Assembly: GCA_013398615.1 (NCBI GenBank) | Contig: VZSR01003803.1 | Location: 6,977,475 to 7,041,474, forward strand | DNA length: 64,000 nucleotides | Source: Brachypodius melanocephalos | Taxonomy: Eukaryota > Chordata > Aves > Passeriformes > Pycnonotidae | Direction: 5' to 3' | In this document: positions 23,501 to 33,775 of the stretch, piece by piece | How positions within the stretch are numbered: the first letter of the stretch is position 1 | Layout: every line of letters starts with the position of its first letter | The notes under the pieces: generated by a model | Told to the model about the DNA's origin: nothing | The model's input: the letters and a program-made list of their open reading frames with translations, nothing else | Databases searched by the model: none | Position numbers and translations under genes: made by a program

Positions 23501-26500
23501 TGAAGTTCAGGGGTGCTACACAGCAGGGTGGGGAAGGTGGGGGGTGGCAGTGTCCTGTCTTGTTAAATGACCAAACTCAGTGGAACCTGCCTGCCCTAGT
23601 AACTGTGTGTTGCCGTACTTTTAATCCCCCTCTGCCTCTGTGCCATCTGTGAAACTGCACCCTCCACTTAATGACACACAATATTGTTATGTGCTAACAT
23701 CCATACAGGCTTCAGGCACATGAGTTATTTTTAAATCTCCACTCTGTGATAAGGAGTTTACCTGTCTGCTTGGATTTTGCCCTGAGCTGTTTGGGCAGGT
23801 GGCTTCATGGCTGACTCCATGAACACAGATATGTTTTTGGTGACACAAGGCAGAAGCCTTTTGAAGCAGGGAGAAAAGGTATCTTGCAATGCAGATTAGA
23901 TGCAGTGCTGAGATGGTCTGCCTTTGGGACTGAGCTGGGGGAGGCATGAAAACCTCAGGTACACATTAGTTATTACAAACCATAATAGGAGTTATTATAA
24001 GCATAATTAGGTGATGTCAGAGCCTTGCACATGAACAGCACACAGCTGCATTTTTATCATATTCTTTTTCAATTACACCCAAACAATCTCAATGGTGTGT
24101 GCAAAAGCCTGCAACTGGACAGGTAACCAGGGACTCCTCAAGGTTTGCATGCAGCAACTCATAGGGAGAGAGAAATTAAGTTTATTCTGCTTGGTGTAGG
24201 TTGGCAATTTCTGCCAGGAGGCAGAGCTGATCTATCTTAGGTCTATGTGACCTTGTAGTGTGGCAGCACTCACCATGGGAGTGAGATGGGATGAGTCTCT
24301 GAGAGGATGTGAAACTCCAAAAGGTCATAGCACAGAGGACAGTTCCTGTGCACAGCCTCACATCTATGCCCAATCCCCCTCACCTCTTCCATGTGATTAA
24401 ACACACTGGGTGCATCCCATGTCCCATGGCACACCCTCGTCTCAGCAGAAGGGGAGAATAGCAGAGGGAAGGGGGGGCAGGAAAAGAGTGATTTTGTGGA
24501 GTGCAAAATGTTTGGCCTCATCAGCCAGCTGCAGCCTGTTGTTTGAGGTGACTGAGCAAGAGGAGCAGAATAAGGCGATAAAGGTGCAAAATAAGTCTTT
24601 TTAAAGCAGTGCATTAAGAAAATGTGACTTGTGCATCAGCACATGGGACTCACTATGATCCTCCCAGTCCTGAAGCAATAGGCACCAGATACTTCAAAAA
24701 AAAGAGCAAGAAACCTCCTTAGCAGGAGGTGGGGTAATGCAGCCCTCTGCAATGGCCAAGCTTGGCACTGTGACCGAGCCTGGTGCAGAGGGAGCCTGCC
24801 CCTTGACTGCAGGGGTTTGGCTGGTGCAGGAGGCCAGCCAGAGCTCAGTGTCCATGTGAGGGTGATGAACAGAGGCTGACACTGGCCCTTTACCCTGACT
24901 CTCAGCACAGTCTGGTGCTGAACTGTGAGGAGGTAATGTGGCACTAAGAGGATGCAAACTCTGTGTAAGGTTGCAAGGATACAGTTGAGTATCTGTCGAA
25001 GTGCACTGCAGGGTGGTCAAGAGACAAGGATGGGTGACCTGGCAGTGATTCAAGGTAGACTCAGAACTGTCTGCCATAGATGTCCCCAAAGTACATATTA
25101 GATAGTGCAGTAAGCAATATATAGGCCAGGGGCAAAGGCAGAAGGTTTAATTGGGCCAGCAGAGTGCTGGGACCTGAGGGCCACACCCTCTGAAACAGAC
25201 TGCAGAAGGCAGTGACTGCCAGAGATCGTCTGCCACCCCTGAACTTTTAACCAACATGTTCACCCTCTAATTTGAGGAATGACAGTTTGGCACAGCCCTC
25301 TGGAGCGGCTGCAGGCAGTGTCAATAGGCATTACTATGGAGCAGACACAGCTGTGGCCACCTGAGAAGACCCAAACACACCCTGATACTTAGTGCTTCTC
25401 CTCTCACTGCTCTTTACTGCCTCTGCCTGCCCCCTTCCCTCGTGCATGGCTGCAGGACAAATTCCCACTGCAGTAATTGCTACCTCTGGCTCCACTGCAC
25501 GGGAACCGCAGACACAAGAGCAGGTAGCACAGATTCCAGGGAGGACCTTTGGTGATGGCACCCTCACCCACGTTATGCCAGGAGCTGTGTGGGTCATTAA
25601 GGATGAGGTTCAGACTGTTAATGACGTGAGGGTCAGGTTACTGATTGGCAGCCCTAGGAGCTCACTGCTATGTCTCCTGTTCAAGGTGGGGTAGTTCAGG
25701 TCACCTGACTTGATGTCTGGCTTCGTTCTTGCTTCTTACACAATAAGTGGTGAGAAGTAAATGCCTTCCCTAGACATACACTATGGCTTGTTTGGATTTT
25801 TTTCTTTCCCTATGGCTTGGACTTGACAGTTCAGAAGAGCTTAAGGTGCCATAGTTAAGTTCTTAGATGAACTGCAAGTACCACCACAGTAGGAGGTGAA
25901 AACATGACCCTGAATCTAGCCATCTGTTGGTCTTAAAAATCTCTTCTAGGACAAATTACAAGTTAGAGGCTTGGTATATGGTGCCTGGTGAGATTTTGAA
26001 ATCTCTGTTGTCCTGTGGATCCTAAACCAATGACAAAGAAGCAAAGTAGAGTACACTCCTCTGAAGCACTTCAAGGAAAGTAAGGAGAGGGTGCAGGATG
26101 TAATCCAAGGCATGGCATGTACTAGTAGTCCTAATGAAAAGAATACATCAAGGCCTATTTTACACATTGTTTTCTAGGAAGATGAACTGCATGCAGTAAC
26201 ACTTCTCTCTCCTCTTTCAGGTAGATGATCCAGAAAATGACTTGCGTGAAATGGTGCATGAAGCTGATATTGGTGGCACTGTGGCCAATCTTGGTGCAAA
26301 TCAAGCCCTGACCTCAGACTACGTGGACTCTGGCTATGAGAGAGGACTTCTTAATCCCAGTTTGCTTAATGAGGAGGATTTCCAGGTGGCCACTTACACT
26401 CTCACGAATGCTGTCCCTCTGAGCCCGGCTCTGAGCAAAAGCTGGCACAGAGACATTGGGAAGGTAGTGGAGCAAGCTCTGATCCCTCACTGTTCCAAGA

Positions 26501-27387
26501 TGGATCATCTGTATCTCCTTGCAGGTGCAGTTCCTTCCAATGTCCAAGTTAAAGGCAAGGTGTCAGTGCCAGAGAGCCTCTGGCTGGCAGCCTGCTGTGA
26601 TGCTCCAGAGGGATGGTCCCTGGGACTAGTGAAAAAAATCAGTGATGAAAACAGCTTGGCAGACCTCAGGGTGAGAGAGATGGAGAAGCAGCTTCTACCA
26701 GGAGTTCACTTGTTCAAGGGCAACTGTGGGGAAGACGAACAAAGCGAGGAGAAAAGAGAAGCAGTATTGCAAGTTGTCAGTCAGATCCGCTCTAGAGAGC
26801 AAGTAGTAAAAAGTAACAACCAGGAGACCAAAGACGAGCCAGTAGAAAAAAGTAACAACCAGGAGAACAGTGGCTGGGTGAGAAGAGTGGCTGGCATCCT
26901 TGCTACCCCTTTCATCAAACTTCTGGAGCTCCTCATCTACATCTTTGTGGAGCTGGTGAAATTTGTGTTTTATTTTCTGTGGCTTGTTGTAAAGCGAGTT
27001 GTTGGTACAATTCTGGATGGAGTCTACAGCCTGTGGAACGGGATGGTGTCCTATCTTAAAGCCATCAGCATGGTGCTCATCAGCATCCCCTATGATGTTG
27101 GGAGAGTCATCATCAACATCTTCCTGGGCTTCCTGCAAATTGTTCAAGATGTGGTGTCCCTCACCTACAGGATCCTGAGCATCCCCGTGGGGTTCCTCCT
27201 TCACCTTGCTGCCTTCCCTTACCACACCATCTGTGCCATTCCTTCTGTCCTAAAAGACGTGGCCACTGGGATCGGGGGCACTTTCTCGCTGGTCATCGAT
27301 GCCACAGCCGCGGTTCTGCATGGCTTTTATTACCTGGCTTGTCACATCATCAAACGGTTTGTCCCTAAAGGCTCTTCTGATGACTGA
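20294..27387 (+). CDS. ENDOD1: ENDOD1, endonuclease domain-containing protein 1 (complete, two exons)
   Basis: Exons 20294-20587 and 26221-27387 join in phase 0 to give 486 residues; human ENDOD1 is about 500. Residues 1-20 are a signal peptide (MKTSVVFLLCISVFPGFSQG). Residues 25-280 resemble the DNA/RNA non-specific endonuclease (NUC) fold, with landmarks VKICQQYN, FATLYSTKDKIPLYSAF, WLVEPQ, ADIGGTVANLGANQA, TYTLTNAVPL and ESLWLAACC. The canonical DRGH motif reads ERGL at 138-141, so the general-base His is absent and cleavage activity is doubtful. A charged linker (about 281-318) holds a 13-residue duplication. Residues 319-480 are strongly hydrophobic with recurring SIP or AIP turns, suggesting membrane association. 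The family is linked in the literature to DNA repair and innate signalling, but its reaction is not settled. The start at 20294 has A at -3 and places the signal peptide at the terminus. Confidence 0.95.
20588..26220 (+). other. ENDOD1 intron 1
   Basis: Single intron of 5.6 kb, GT-AG. It contains a short (AAC)n run at 22367-22384 and GC-moderate unique sequence. I saw no further exon, no clear CR1 copy and no RNA gene in it. Confidence 0.85.
22367..22384 (+). repeat. Short (AAC)n microsatellite
   Basis: Five to six AAC units in ENDOD1 intron 1, followed by A-rich sequence. Confidence 0.85.
26221..27387 (+). CDS. ENDOD1: ENDOD1 exon 2 (terminal coding exon)
   Basis: The acceptor is tctctcctctttcag at 26206-26220. 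The exon codes Val99 to Asp486 and ends at TGA 27385-27387. One large terminal exon carrying most of the protein is the usual ENDOD1 structure. Confidence 0.95.
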   Translation, partial: VDDPENDLREMVHEADIGGTVANLGANQALTSDYVDSGYERGLLNPSLLNEEDFQVATYTLTNAVPLSPALSKSWHRDIGKVVEQALIPHCSKMDHLYLLAGAVPSNVQVKGKVSVPESLWLAACCDAPEGWSLGLVKKISDENSLADLRVREMEKQLLPGVHLFKGNCGEDEQSEEKREAVLQVVSQIRSREQVVKSNNQETKDEPVEKSNNQENSGWVRRVAGILATPFIKLLELLIYIFVELVKFVFYFLWLVVKRVVGTILDGVYSLWNGMVSYLKAISMVLISIPYDVGRVIINIFLGFLQIVQDVVSLTYRILSIPVGFLLHLAAFPYHTICAIPSVLKDVATGIGGTFSLVIDATAAVLHGFYYLACHIIKRFVPKGSSDD

Positions 27388-27515
27388 ACAGGGATGAAAC
27401 CAAGGCTGCAAATACATGGAAGGACGGAGGAGTGGGGCAATGCTTTAAGATACGTGGCCAAATGCTGTCAATTTCATTCTGGTATTTATTGTAGTGACAT
27501 TAATAAAAATGAACT
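27388..27515 (+). other. ENDOD1 3' UTR with poly(A) signal
   Basis: A canonical AATAAA lies at 27502-27507, about 115 bases after the stop. A longer 3' UTR using a later signal cannot be excluded. Confidence 0.55.
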
Positions 27516-30500
27516 GACTGGGGAATAACAAGGAGGGGCGAGGCAATGTCGCTCGGGGCCGCCACCACTGTAACTCGAGTTCTGTCTGTTGTAAAATGTT
27601 CGGGTTTTATCGGTGCAGGCCACAGAGGTGCTGTGATTTGCAGGTGTCAAGATGCTTCCTCTGGGAAATGCACACTAAATGTGGTACGAGGTGATTTCTT
27701 TCTGGCTATGATGACACGGAGACTTATGCAGTGGCAGTGAGCTCTGCAGAAGCCCATCCCTTCCAAGGAGCAGGTGGTGGTGGTTAGGGGAGGACAGGAG
27801 TTACAGAGAGTTACTGGGACTTGATGAAAGGATGAAGGAGGCAAGAGTGCAAGGACTTGGGGCTGGGAAACATCATGGAGCAGGGTGGAATGGGGGCAAG
27901 GTTCTGCTGTTGGCTGCATTTCTCACTTCTCTGGTGTCCCTCTGGTGGAGGGGATGCAGCTGGATATATCTCATAGTCTTCAGGCCTTTCCAGACATCTG
28001 AAATTGCATGGATCTTGCTGCAAGGAAAGACCCACTGCCCCTTTTTTTTGCATGATGGGAAAGCATTTTTCCTTAGCCATACCAAGGTCATCTTCCCCCA
28101 ACCCTTTCTTGCTGTCTGGTGACCACCAAAGGTCTTAGCCCTGAATCTTCAAGATGCGGTGTTCCCTGAAGATCTAAGCCCATGAATGTCTTAGCCCTGA
28201 AGCCCTCGTGTCTGCTCCAGTGCTCAGCTGATCTGGGAGCCACACTTTGGGATTCAAATCTGTTGCCACCTGCCCTGTTTCTCTTGAGAGCTGACTGCTC
28301 CTGCAGTGCACAGGGACTATGGGCTGTCAGGTGGGAGGAGAGGCAGGAGGGATCCTGGGCTGCAGTGCTTGTGCTGTGTGAAGACCCACCTGGTGAACCC
28401 ACAGAGACACCTTAATGCCAGAGGTGGAACCGACTCCTCTTTTGCCCTTCTCATCCTCTCTGCTCACTCCTCATCCCTTCTTCCCTCTGTCAGCATGAGC
28501 CATGTCCCCCAACACCTGCAGCCCTGGAGCTGGGGCACACATCAAGGCTTTGCAGGGGACCAGCAATTGTTTGCAGCCAGATGAGGGGCACAGAAACATC
28601 TGGCCCTGCTGGAGAAGGGCACAGGAGTGCTGCCCTTCCCTGGGGCTTGGCTCAGGAAGGGGCTTTGCATCTCTTGGTGCAGTTGCCTGCAGGAGGGAGG
28701 CTTCCTGTCGCAGCAGCATTTACTTTGGCTGGACTCCAAGAGGCATTTGGGAGTCCTGCATACGTGGTTCCTTCCTTTCACACCCATCTGCGTCTCTCCC
28801 TCCAGCGTTAGCTTGGTGTGGACTCCTGGTGTACCATAGCATCCCATAATGAGTCCCAGGAGTGAGCAAGCTGGTGCTGCCATCTCAGTGGTGCTGTGTT
28901 GGTGATGGCCTGTCCTGGGCTGAAGAAAACTCAGTTACTAACATGGCAGCTTTGCCTCTCTGTATCATGTAGCCCGCAGCAAGGCTGAGCTGGTGTGGAT
29001 GGATTCAGAGGGAAAAGGAGATTTGGCTGGGATGGGACATGTCATGATGGGACAGAGTTATTTCTTTAGCTCAGGGGCTGTGTTTAATGCAACCAGATGT
29101 GTGTGCACATCCCAGCACAGCATATCCTGGCCAGGTGGGCACCCTGTACAGCAGTGATGCAAATGGCAAAGTTTGGGATGCCAAAAATGGTGACAAAGTG
29201 GGGAAGGAGTGGCATGAGTGGAAAGAGACAATGAGTTCCTTGTCTCACCCTTCAGGGCCACTGCTGGTTTATGGAGAAAGAGAGGCTGTCTGCAAGCAGA
29301 ACTGGCTTTGTTCAAAAGGAAAGGCAGCTTTTGTGTGCCAGTATGGGTTGCAGTTGGGTAAAGTCCTTGGTGTTTTGCTACAGGAATGTTGGGTTCAAGG
29401 GGCAAGGTCACTGCTCCTAACAGGCAGAGAGCAGCCAGTGGATGCTCTCCAAACAGAACTTTTTATGTCTGCCCACTCAAACATACCTGGTCTGCTGTCA
29501 AGGCAGATGTGGAGCTGATTTCCCACTCCTTCATGAGACCCTGTCTCAATCCTGGTACTCCTCTAGGGCTACATGGCAGCTGTCAAGGCAGGAAAGAAGC
29601 TAGCTCAAGCCCCAGGGGATGCTAGGGTGGGGAGACAGGGGCCCCAGGATTCCCAGCAGCCTCTGAAGGCACGTGTGATGGCAGCAGCTCTCAAGTGCAG
29701 CCCAAGCACTGGGGAGAAGGGGTACCTGCCCCCCCACAGCTGTCTTGCACCTTCTGTGTGGCCTTATTTCCAACCCATCTTAGCTGTGTGGCACTGCACA
29801 GCAGCCAGCCATGCACTTCCTGAGGGCTCTGTGCCCAGAGCAGCTTCCCTACACCTGAACCCAGCAGCCCCTGCATCCCAGGTCCAGCAGCATCTCCAGT
29901 GCAGCTCTGCAGATGCAGTGACATGGGAGCTCATGTGCTGATGAGCAGCACAACTGAGGCACCTCAGGAGCTCTACATTGTCCATTTGTCACCCCTGTTG
30001 CTACCCCACCTAGCTCAGGCCAGCACATCTCTCTGCAGCCATGACTTCTGACAGCAAGTGGACAGTCCTTGAAATCTAAGGCACTGCAGCTCTACAGGAT
30101 TTGGGCAGATGTGCAACAGTATTATTAAAATTGTCTTAACATGCTCAGATTTCAAATGCTAAGAACAGTAACTGGCGTGGGGCACTTCTCTTCTGCGCTG
30201 TGTGTCTGAGCAGGCAGTGGAAATCTGCCTTGAACATCGAGCAATTATCACAGAACAAGCAGCATCCTACAAAAAAAACACTGTTTGAGATTCTTCTTAT
30301 CTAGGCATGATTTATGGCTCCTGAGCTTTACTCTATCCTTGGAAACATATGGCTTCAACAAAATAAAATTACTTTTCCTAAGAGGGGCTGGTATCACTTT
30401 CTGTCATAGTTGCAAATGATATAATACAACCTAGGGTGTCCTGACTAATCAGGAAAACACTGGCAGCACGGTTTTCCTTTGTAACAGCATGACATCTGAT

Positions 30501-30952
30501 ATTAATGTGCTCTTTTGTGCTTTTAAAACATCTTTTCTTCTCAGAGCACTCTAAGACTCAATTAATTAAGCTGCAGAATGAGCTGGTAAAAGCTGAGGTG
30601 TTGCAGGCAGTGAATATGCCTCTGTGTGTGCCAGGAGAGGGGCCTGTTTTATTCTTGTGAGATGCACCTGGAGTGTAGCATGATAGCGAGATACAGAAAT
30701 GACAGCACAGCAGCACAGTTCTTCACAGCTCACAGGGAGAAACTCCCTCTTGTGCAGTGCTGGTCCCTAGACTGGCTTTGTCACAACCTCCTTACCTTCC
30801 CTAACAGGGGGAATTATACTCCACTGAAAGTATAGAGGTCCTGTGATGAGTAAACCAGATGTTGGCACCTCTGTTATGCAGGTACCTCTCTTTGGGCAGA
30901 TGAACCCCTGCAGCTGAGTCTGCATCTGTCTCAAGTCTGCAGGAACTGGTGA

Positions 30953-31078
30953 GGCACTGGTACAGGTTGCCTGGAGGAGCTGTGGCTGCCCCATCACTGG
31001 AAATGGTCACGGTGAAGTTGGCAGGTTGGATGAGGCTTTGATCAGTGTGGTCTAGTGGAAGGTGTCCCTGCCTTAACG
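30953..31078 (+). mobile_element. CR1 LINE internal fragment
   Basis: The run gcactggtacaggttgcctg, ctgtggctgccccatcactg, ggttggatgaggctttgatc and tctagtggaaggtgtccctg follows the CR1 3' consensus. The extreme 3' end is missing. Confidence 0.8.
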
Positions 31079-32309
31079 GGATCACCCCAAGCTTTACACA
31101 GGGCTCTCTGCACCTCGAGGTGACCCTTGTCTCTGCTCCATCCACCCTGCGGCTGGGCACCCATAATGGCAGAGGGTCTCAGTAGCCCTGCAGGACAACC
31201 CCTCAGTTTCAGGCCCTCTGGGTCACACCTCTGCTACCATTGCACGTTTTGAAGCTGCTCACCTTGCATGGAACTCCTTCAGCAGCTCTGTCCCTCCCTC
31301 TGGTCAGGGAGCTGCTCCTGTTCAGCAGGGAATTGAGCCATGCTTGCTCAATTCAGCAGGTTATCTCTCCAGCATAGTCAGTGCCAGAAAATGGAAAAGA
31401 TATTGGAAAATAAATACCAGTGTAACTCGTTTGGCCAGGAAGGATTGTCTGGGAGCAGAGTGTGAGGTGTGTCCAGGGTGTGTGTGTGTATTAGTGCAGT
31501 TGCAATACTGTGGGTTTGGCATGGGATGATTTCTCTTTGCTGCACAGAGTCCTGGGCTGTTGGACTTACTTCGGTAGATCTCACACTGGGTAACATCTGC
31601 AACTGATTTCCACAGAACTGGTGTTTCCAGCCAAGCAGAAATGCCCAAAGACTTTCCAGTGGTGTTAGTGTTACAGCTGGCTGGAAAGTCTCCAAGGAAT
31701 TATATTCTGTCAAAATGGGGTGATTTATCATACAGGGTTCTTTTCATGGCAATTTACCATTTTTAGTGGAAAATATTTTTCAAGTCCAGGTTGGAAGGAC
31801 AGGAAACATCCAAGAAGCAGCCCAGGGTCTGGATCAGCGGTTTGGATGCGGACATTCAGCACCCACTCCTGCCTAACAGCAGGTTTGGCATGTGAACGTG
31901 GCTCTTTCTGTCTCAGAGGCATATCCTTCAGCTATGGCCCATCTTAGCATATGGGTAATTTTCCTCCATTTGTAAGGGTGAAAAAATACTGTCTCCTTTC
32001 CAAAAATACTGAAATTGTGACAGTGTTCCTGGGAGGTAGAAGCCATTTCCTACTGACCCAGTAGCAAAGTTGCCTGCAAAACTGCAGCAGAGGTTTCAAA
32101 TTCTTTTGCAGTATCATCTTTATTAATAAGTTGATGTTTTAATTTAATTTGACATAGTGAAGAATGGACATCTGGAGCAGATGTCCCTGTGTGATTTTCC
32201 AAATCCCCAGTACCTGCTGGTAGAAGATGGTTATGGACCAATGCCAGGAGCTGCAGCAGGTGGGAAGGACCGTGCTGGTGGGCAGGGGAGGAAATGTGGG
32301 AGAAGAACA

Positions 32310-32535
32310 TCAGACTAAACAAAAGGAAGAAATTTCTTTTAAAATGAAGGTAAATTACAATGAGTAAAACCCTGGTACAGGTTGTTCAGAGAGGCAGTAG
32401 GTGCCCCAGCCCTGGAAACATTCAAGGTCAGGCTGGATGGGACTCTGAGCAACCTGATCTGGTTGAAGATGTCCCAGGTTTAGCTATGTGGCCTTTAAAG
32501 GTCCCTTGCAACCCAAGCATTCTATGATTCTGTGA
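32310..32535 (+). mobile_element. CR1 LINE 3' fragment
   Basis: Begins near an agactaaacaaaaggaag block, passes tggtacaggttgttcagaga and aggtcaggctggatgggact, and ends with the intact terminal motif attctatgattctgtga. Confidence 0.92.
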
Positions 32536-33464
32536 AACCAAGTGGCCAGTAGCTGGACAGTGAACAGTAAGGGCTGAGAAATGGTCTCTGCTTGATCCTG
32601 ACACCAACAAGCTGCTGATGTGAGTGAAGCAGCTCCAGAGGAATGATACAATAGACTCGTGGAGACATCACTTTCTGGATTTATGCCATCTAAATGTAGG
32701 CATTTAAAATTTCTTCTCTGCAGGCACAGCGTTCCTGTGCTCAATATAAATATGTGACCTGGCTTTCACCTGGGCACCTCAGCTGGATGCCTACAGCTGG
32801 GATTGATGGAGCTTAGCTGCGGTTGGTGGCTGGTGGGGCTTGCCCCACCTTTGAAGACCCTTGAGGTGTCCATTGATGTGGCTCACCCAGATGATGGTCC
32901 AGGTGGGATGGTCTTTCCCACAGCCCCTTGGAAGGCTCTTGGGTCACTAAATCCTTCCATGCAGGTAGGCCAGGGTCTGATGCCTCCTGAGTGCTGCTGG
33001 ACGAGGCCCACAGTGCTCACAGCCACGTTTGGGTGGTGGTGGGGGTTGTGTGTGACCCTGTTGAAACAGATGGGATTAACCACTGTGTGCACCTCAACCA
33101 CACGGCTTGGCCTGACCTCTGTGGATTGAATCCAGCTCCCAAAGAACTTGACCCACATTTTTTGAGTTCATGGAAAACATGCACATTTGTGGGGTGGATG
33201 AGTTCATCCCTCACCCTCAGGCATCTGCAGGAGGTAACTGTACACCTTTGCACTGGAGGTGACAGCCTGCACTTGAAAACTCCACTACACTCTGCAAAAA
33301 ATGAGCTGAGTGTCTGGTGTAGGGCTGCCTTCTCAAGGACCTGTGAGGGCACAGAGCCCATGGCTGCAGAAGAGGCTTGAATGGTAACAGTGGCTGTCCT
33401 GGTGTCAGAGGGGGGCAAATCTGAGGCTCATCATCACAACAGTTAAGGGAGGATTACTCAGATA

Positions 33465-33775
33465 GAAGCATTAAGGTTGGAGGAGACCCCTAAGATCATT
33501 GGGTCCCAGCATTGACACAGCACTACCAAATGCACCACTAAACAGTGTCCCCAGGTGCCACATCCCTGTGTTCCTTGAACTCTTCCAAAGTGGTGATTCA
33601 CCAGTTCCCTAAGCAGTCTGCCCCAATGCCTGACCATCCTTTCAGTAAACAAATTTTTCTTAATCTCCAAACTAAACCTCCCCTATTGCAACCTGAGGCC
33701 ATTTCCCCTTGCCCTGTCACTTGTTACCTGGGAGAAGAGACTGACCCACACCTGGCTACAATCAGCTCTCAGGTG
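33465..33775 (-). mobile_element. CR1 LINE 3' fragment
   Basis: Reverse-oriented CR1: ttaaggttggaggagacccc, ccaatgcctgaccatccttt, aaacctcccctattgcaacc and ccttgccctgtcacttgtta. The embedded short frame at 33458-33670 is an ORF2 remnant. Confidence 0.88.

Noticed and set aside
26695..27225. 176-codon minus-strand open frame inside ENDOD1 exon 2
   Set aside because: It is exactly antisense to the ENDOD1 hydrophobic coding region. Its composition is explained by the codons on the other strand.
32803..33418. Overlapping frames of 108-133 codons on both strands
   Set aside because: No family resemblance, mutually overlapping, next to CR1 fragments, and no splice-site support.
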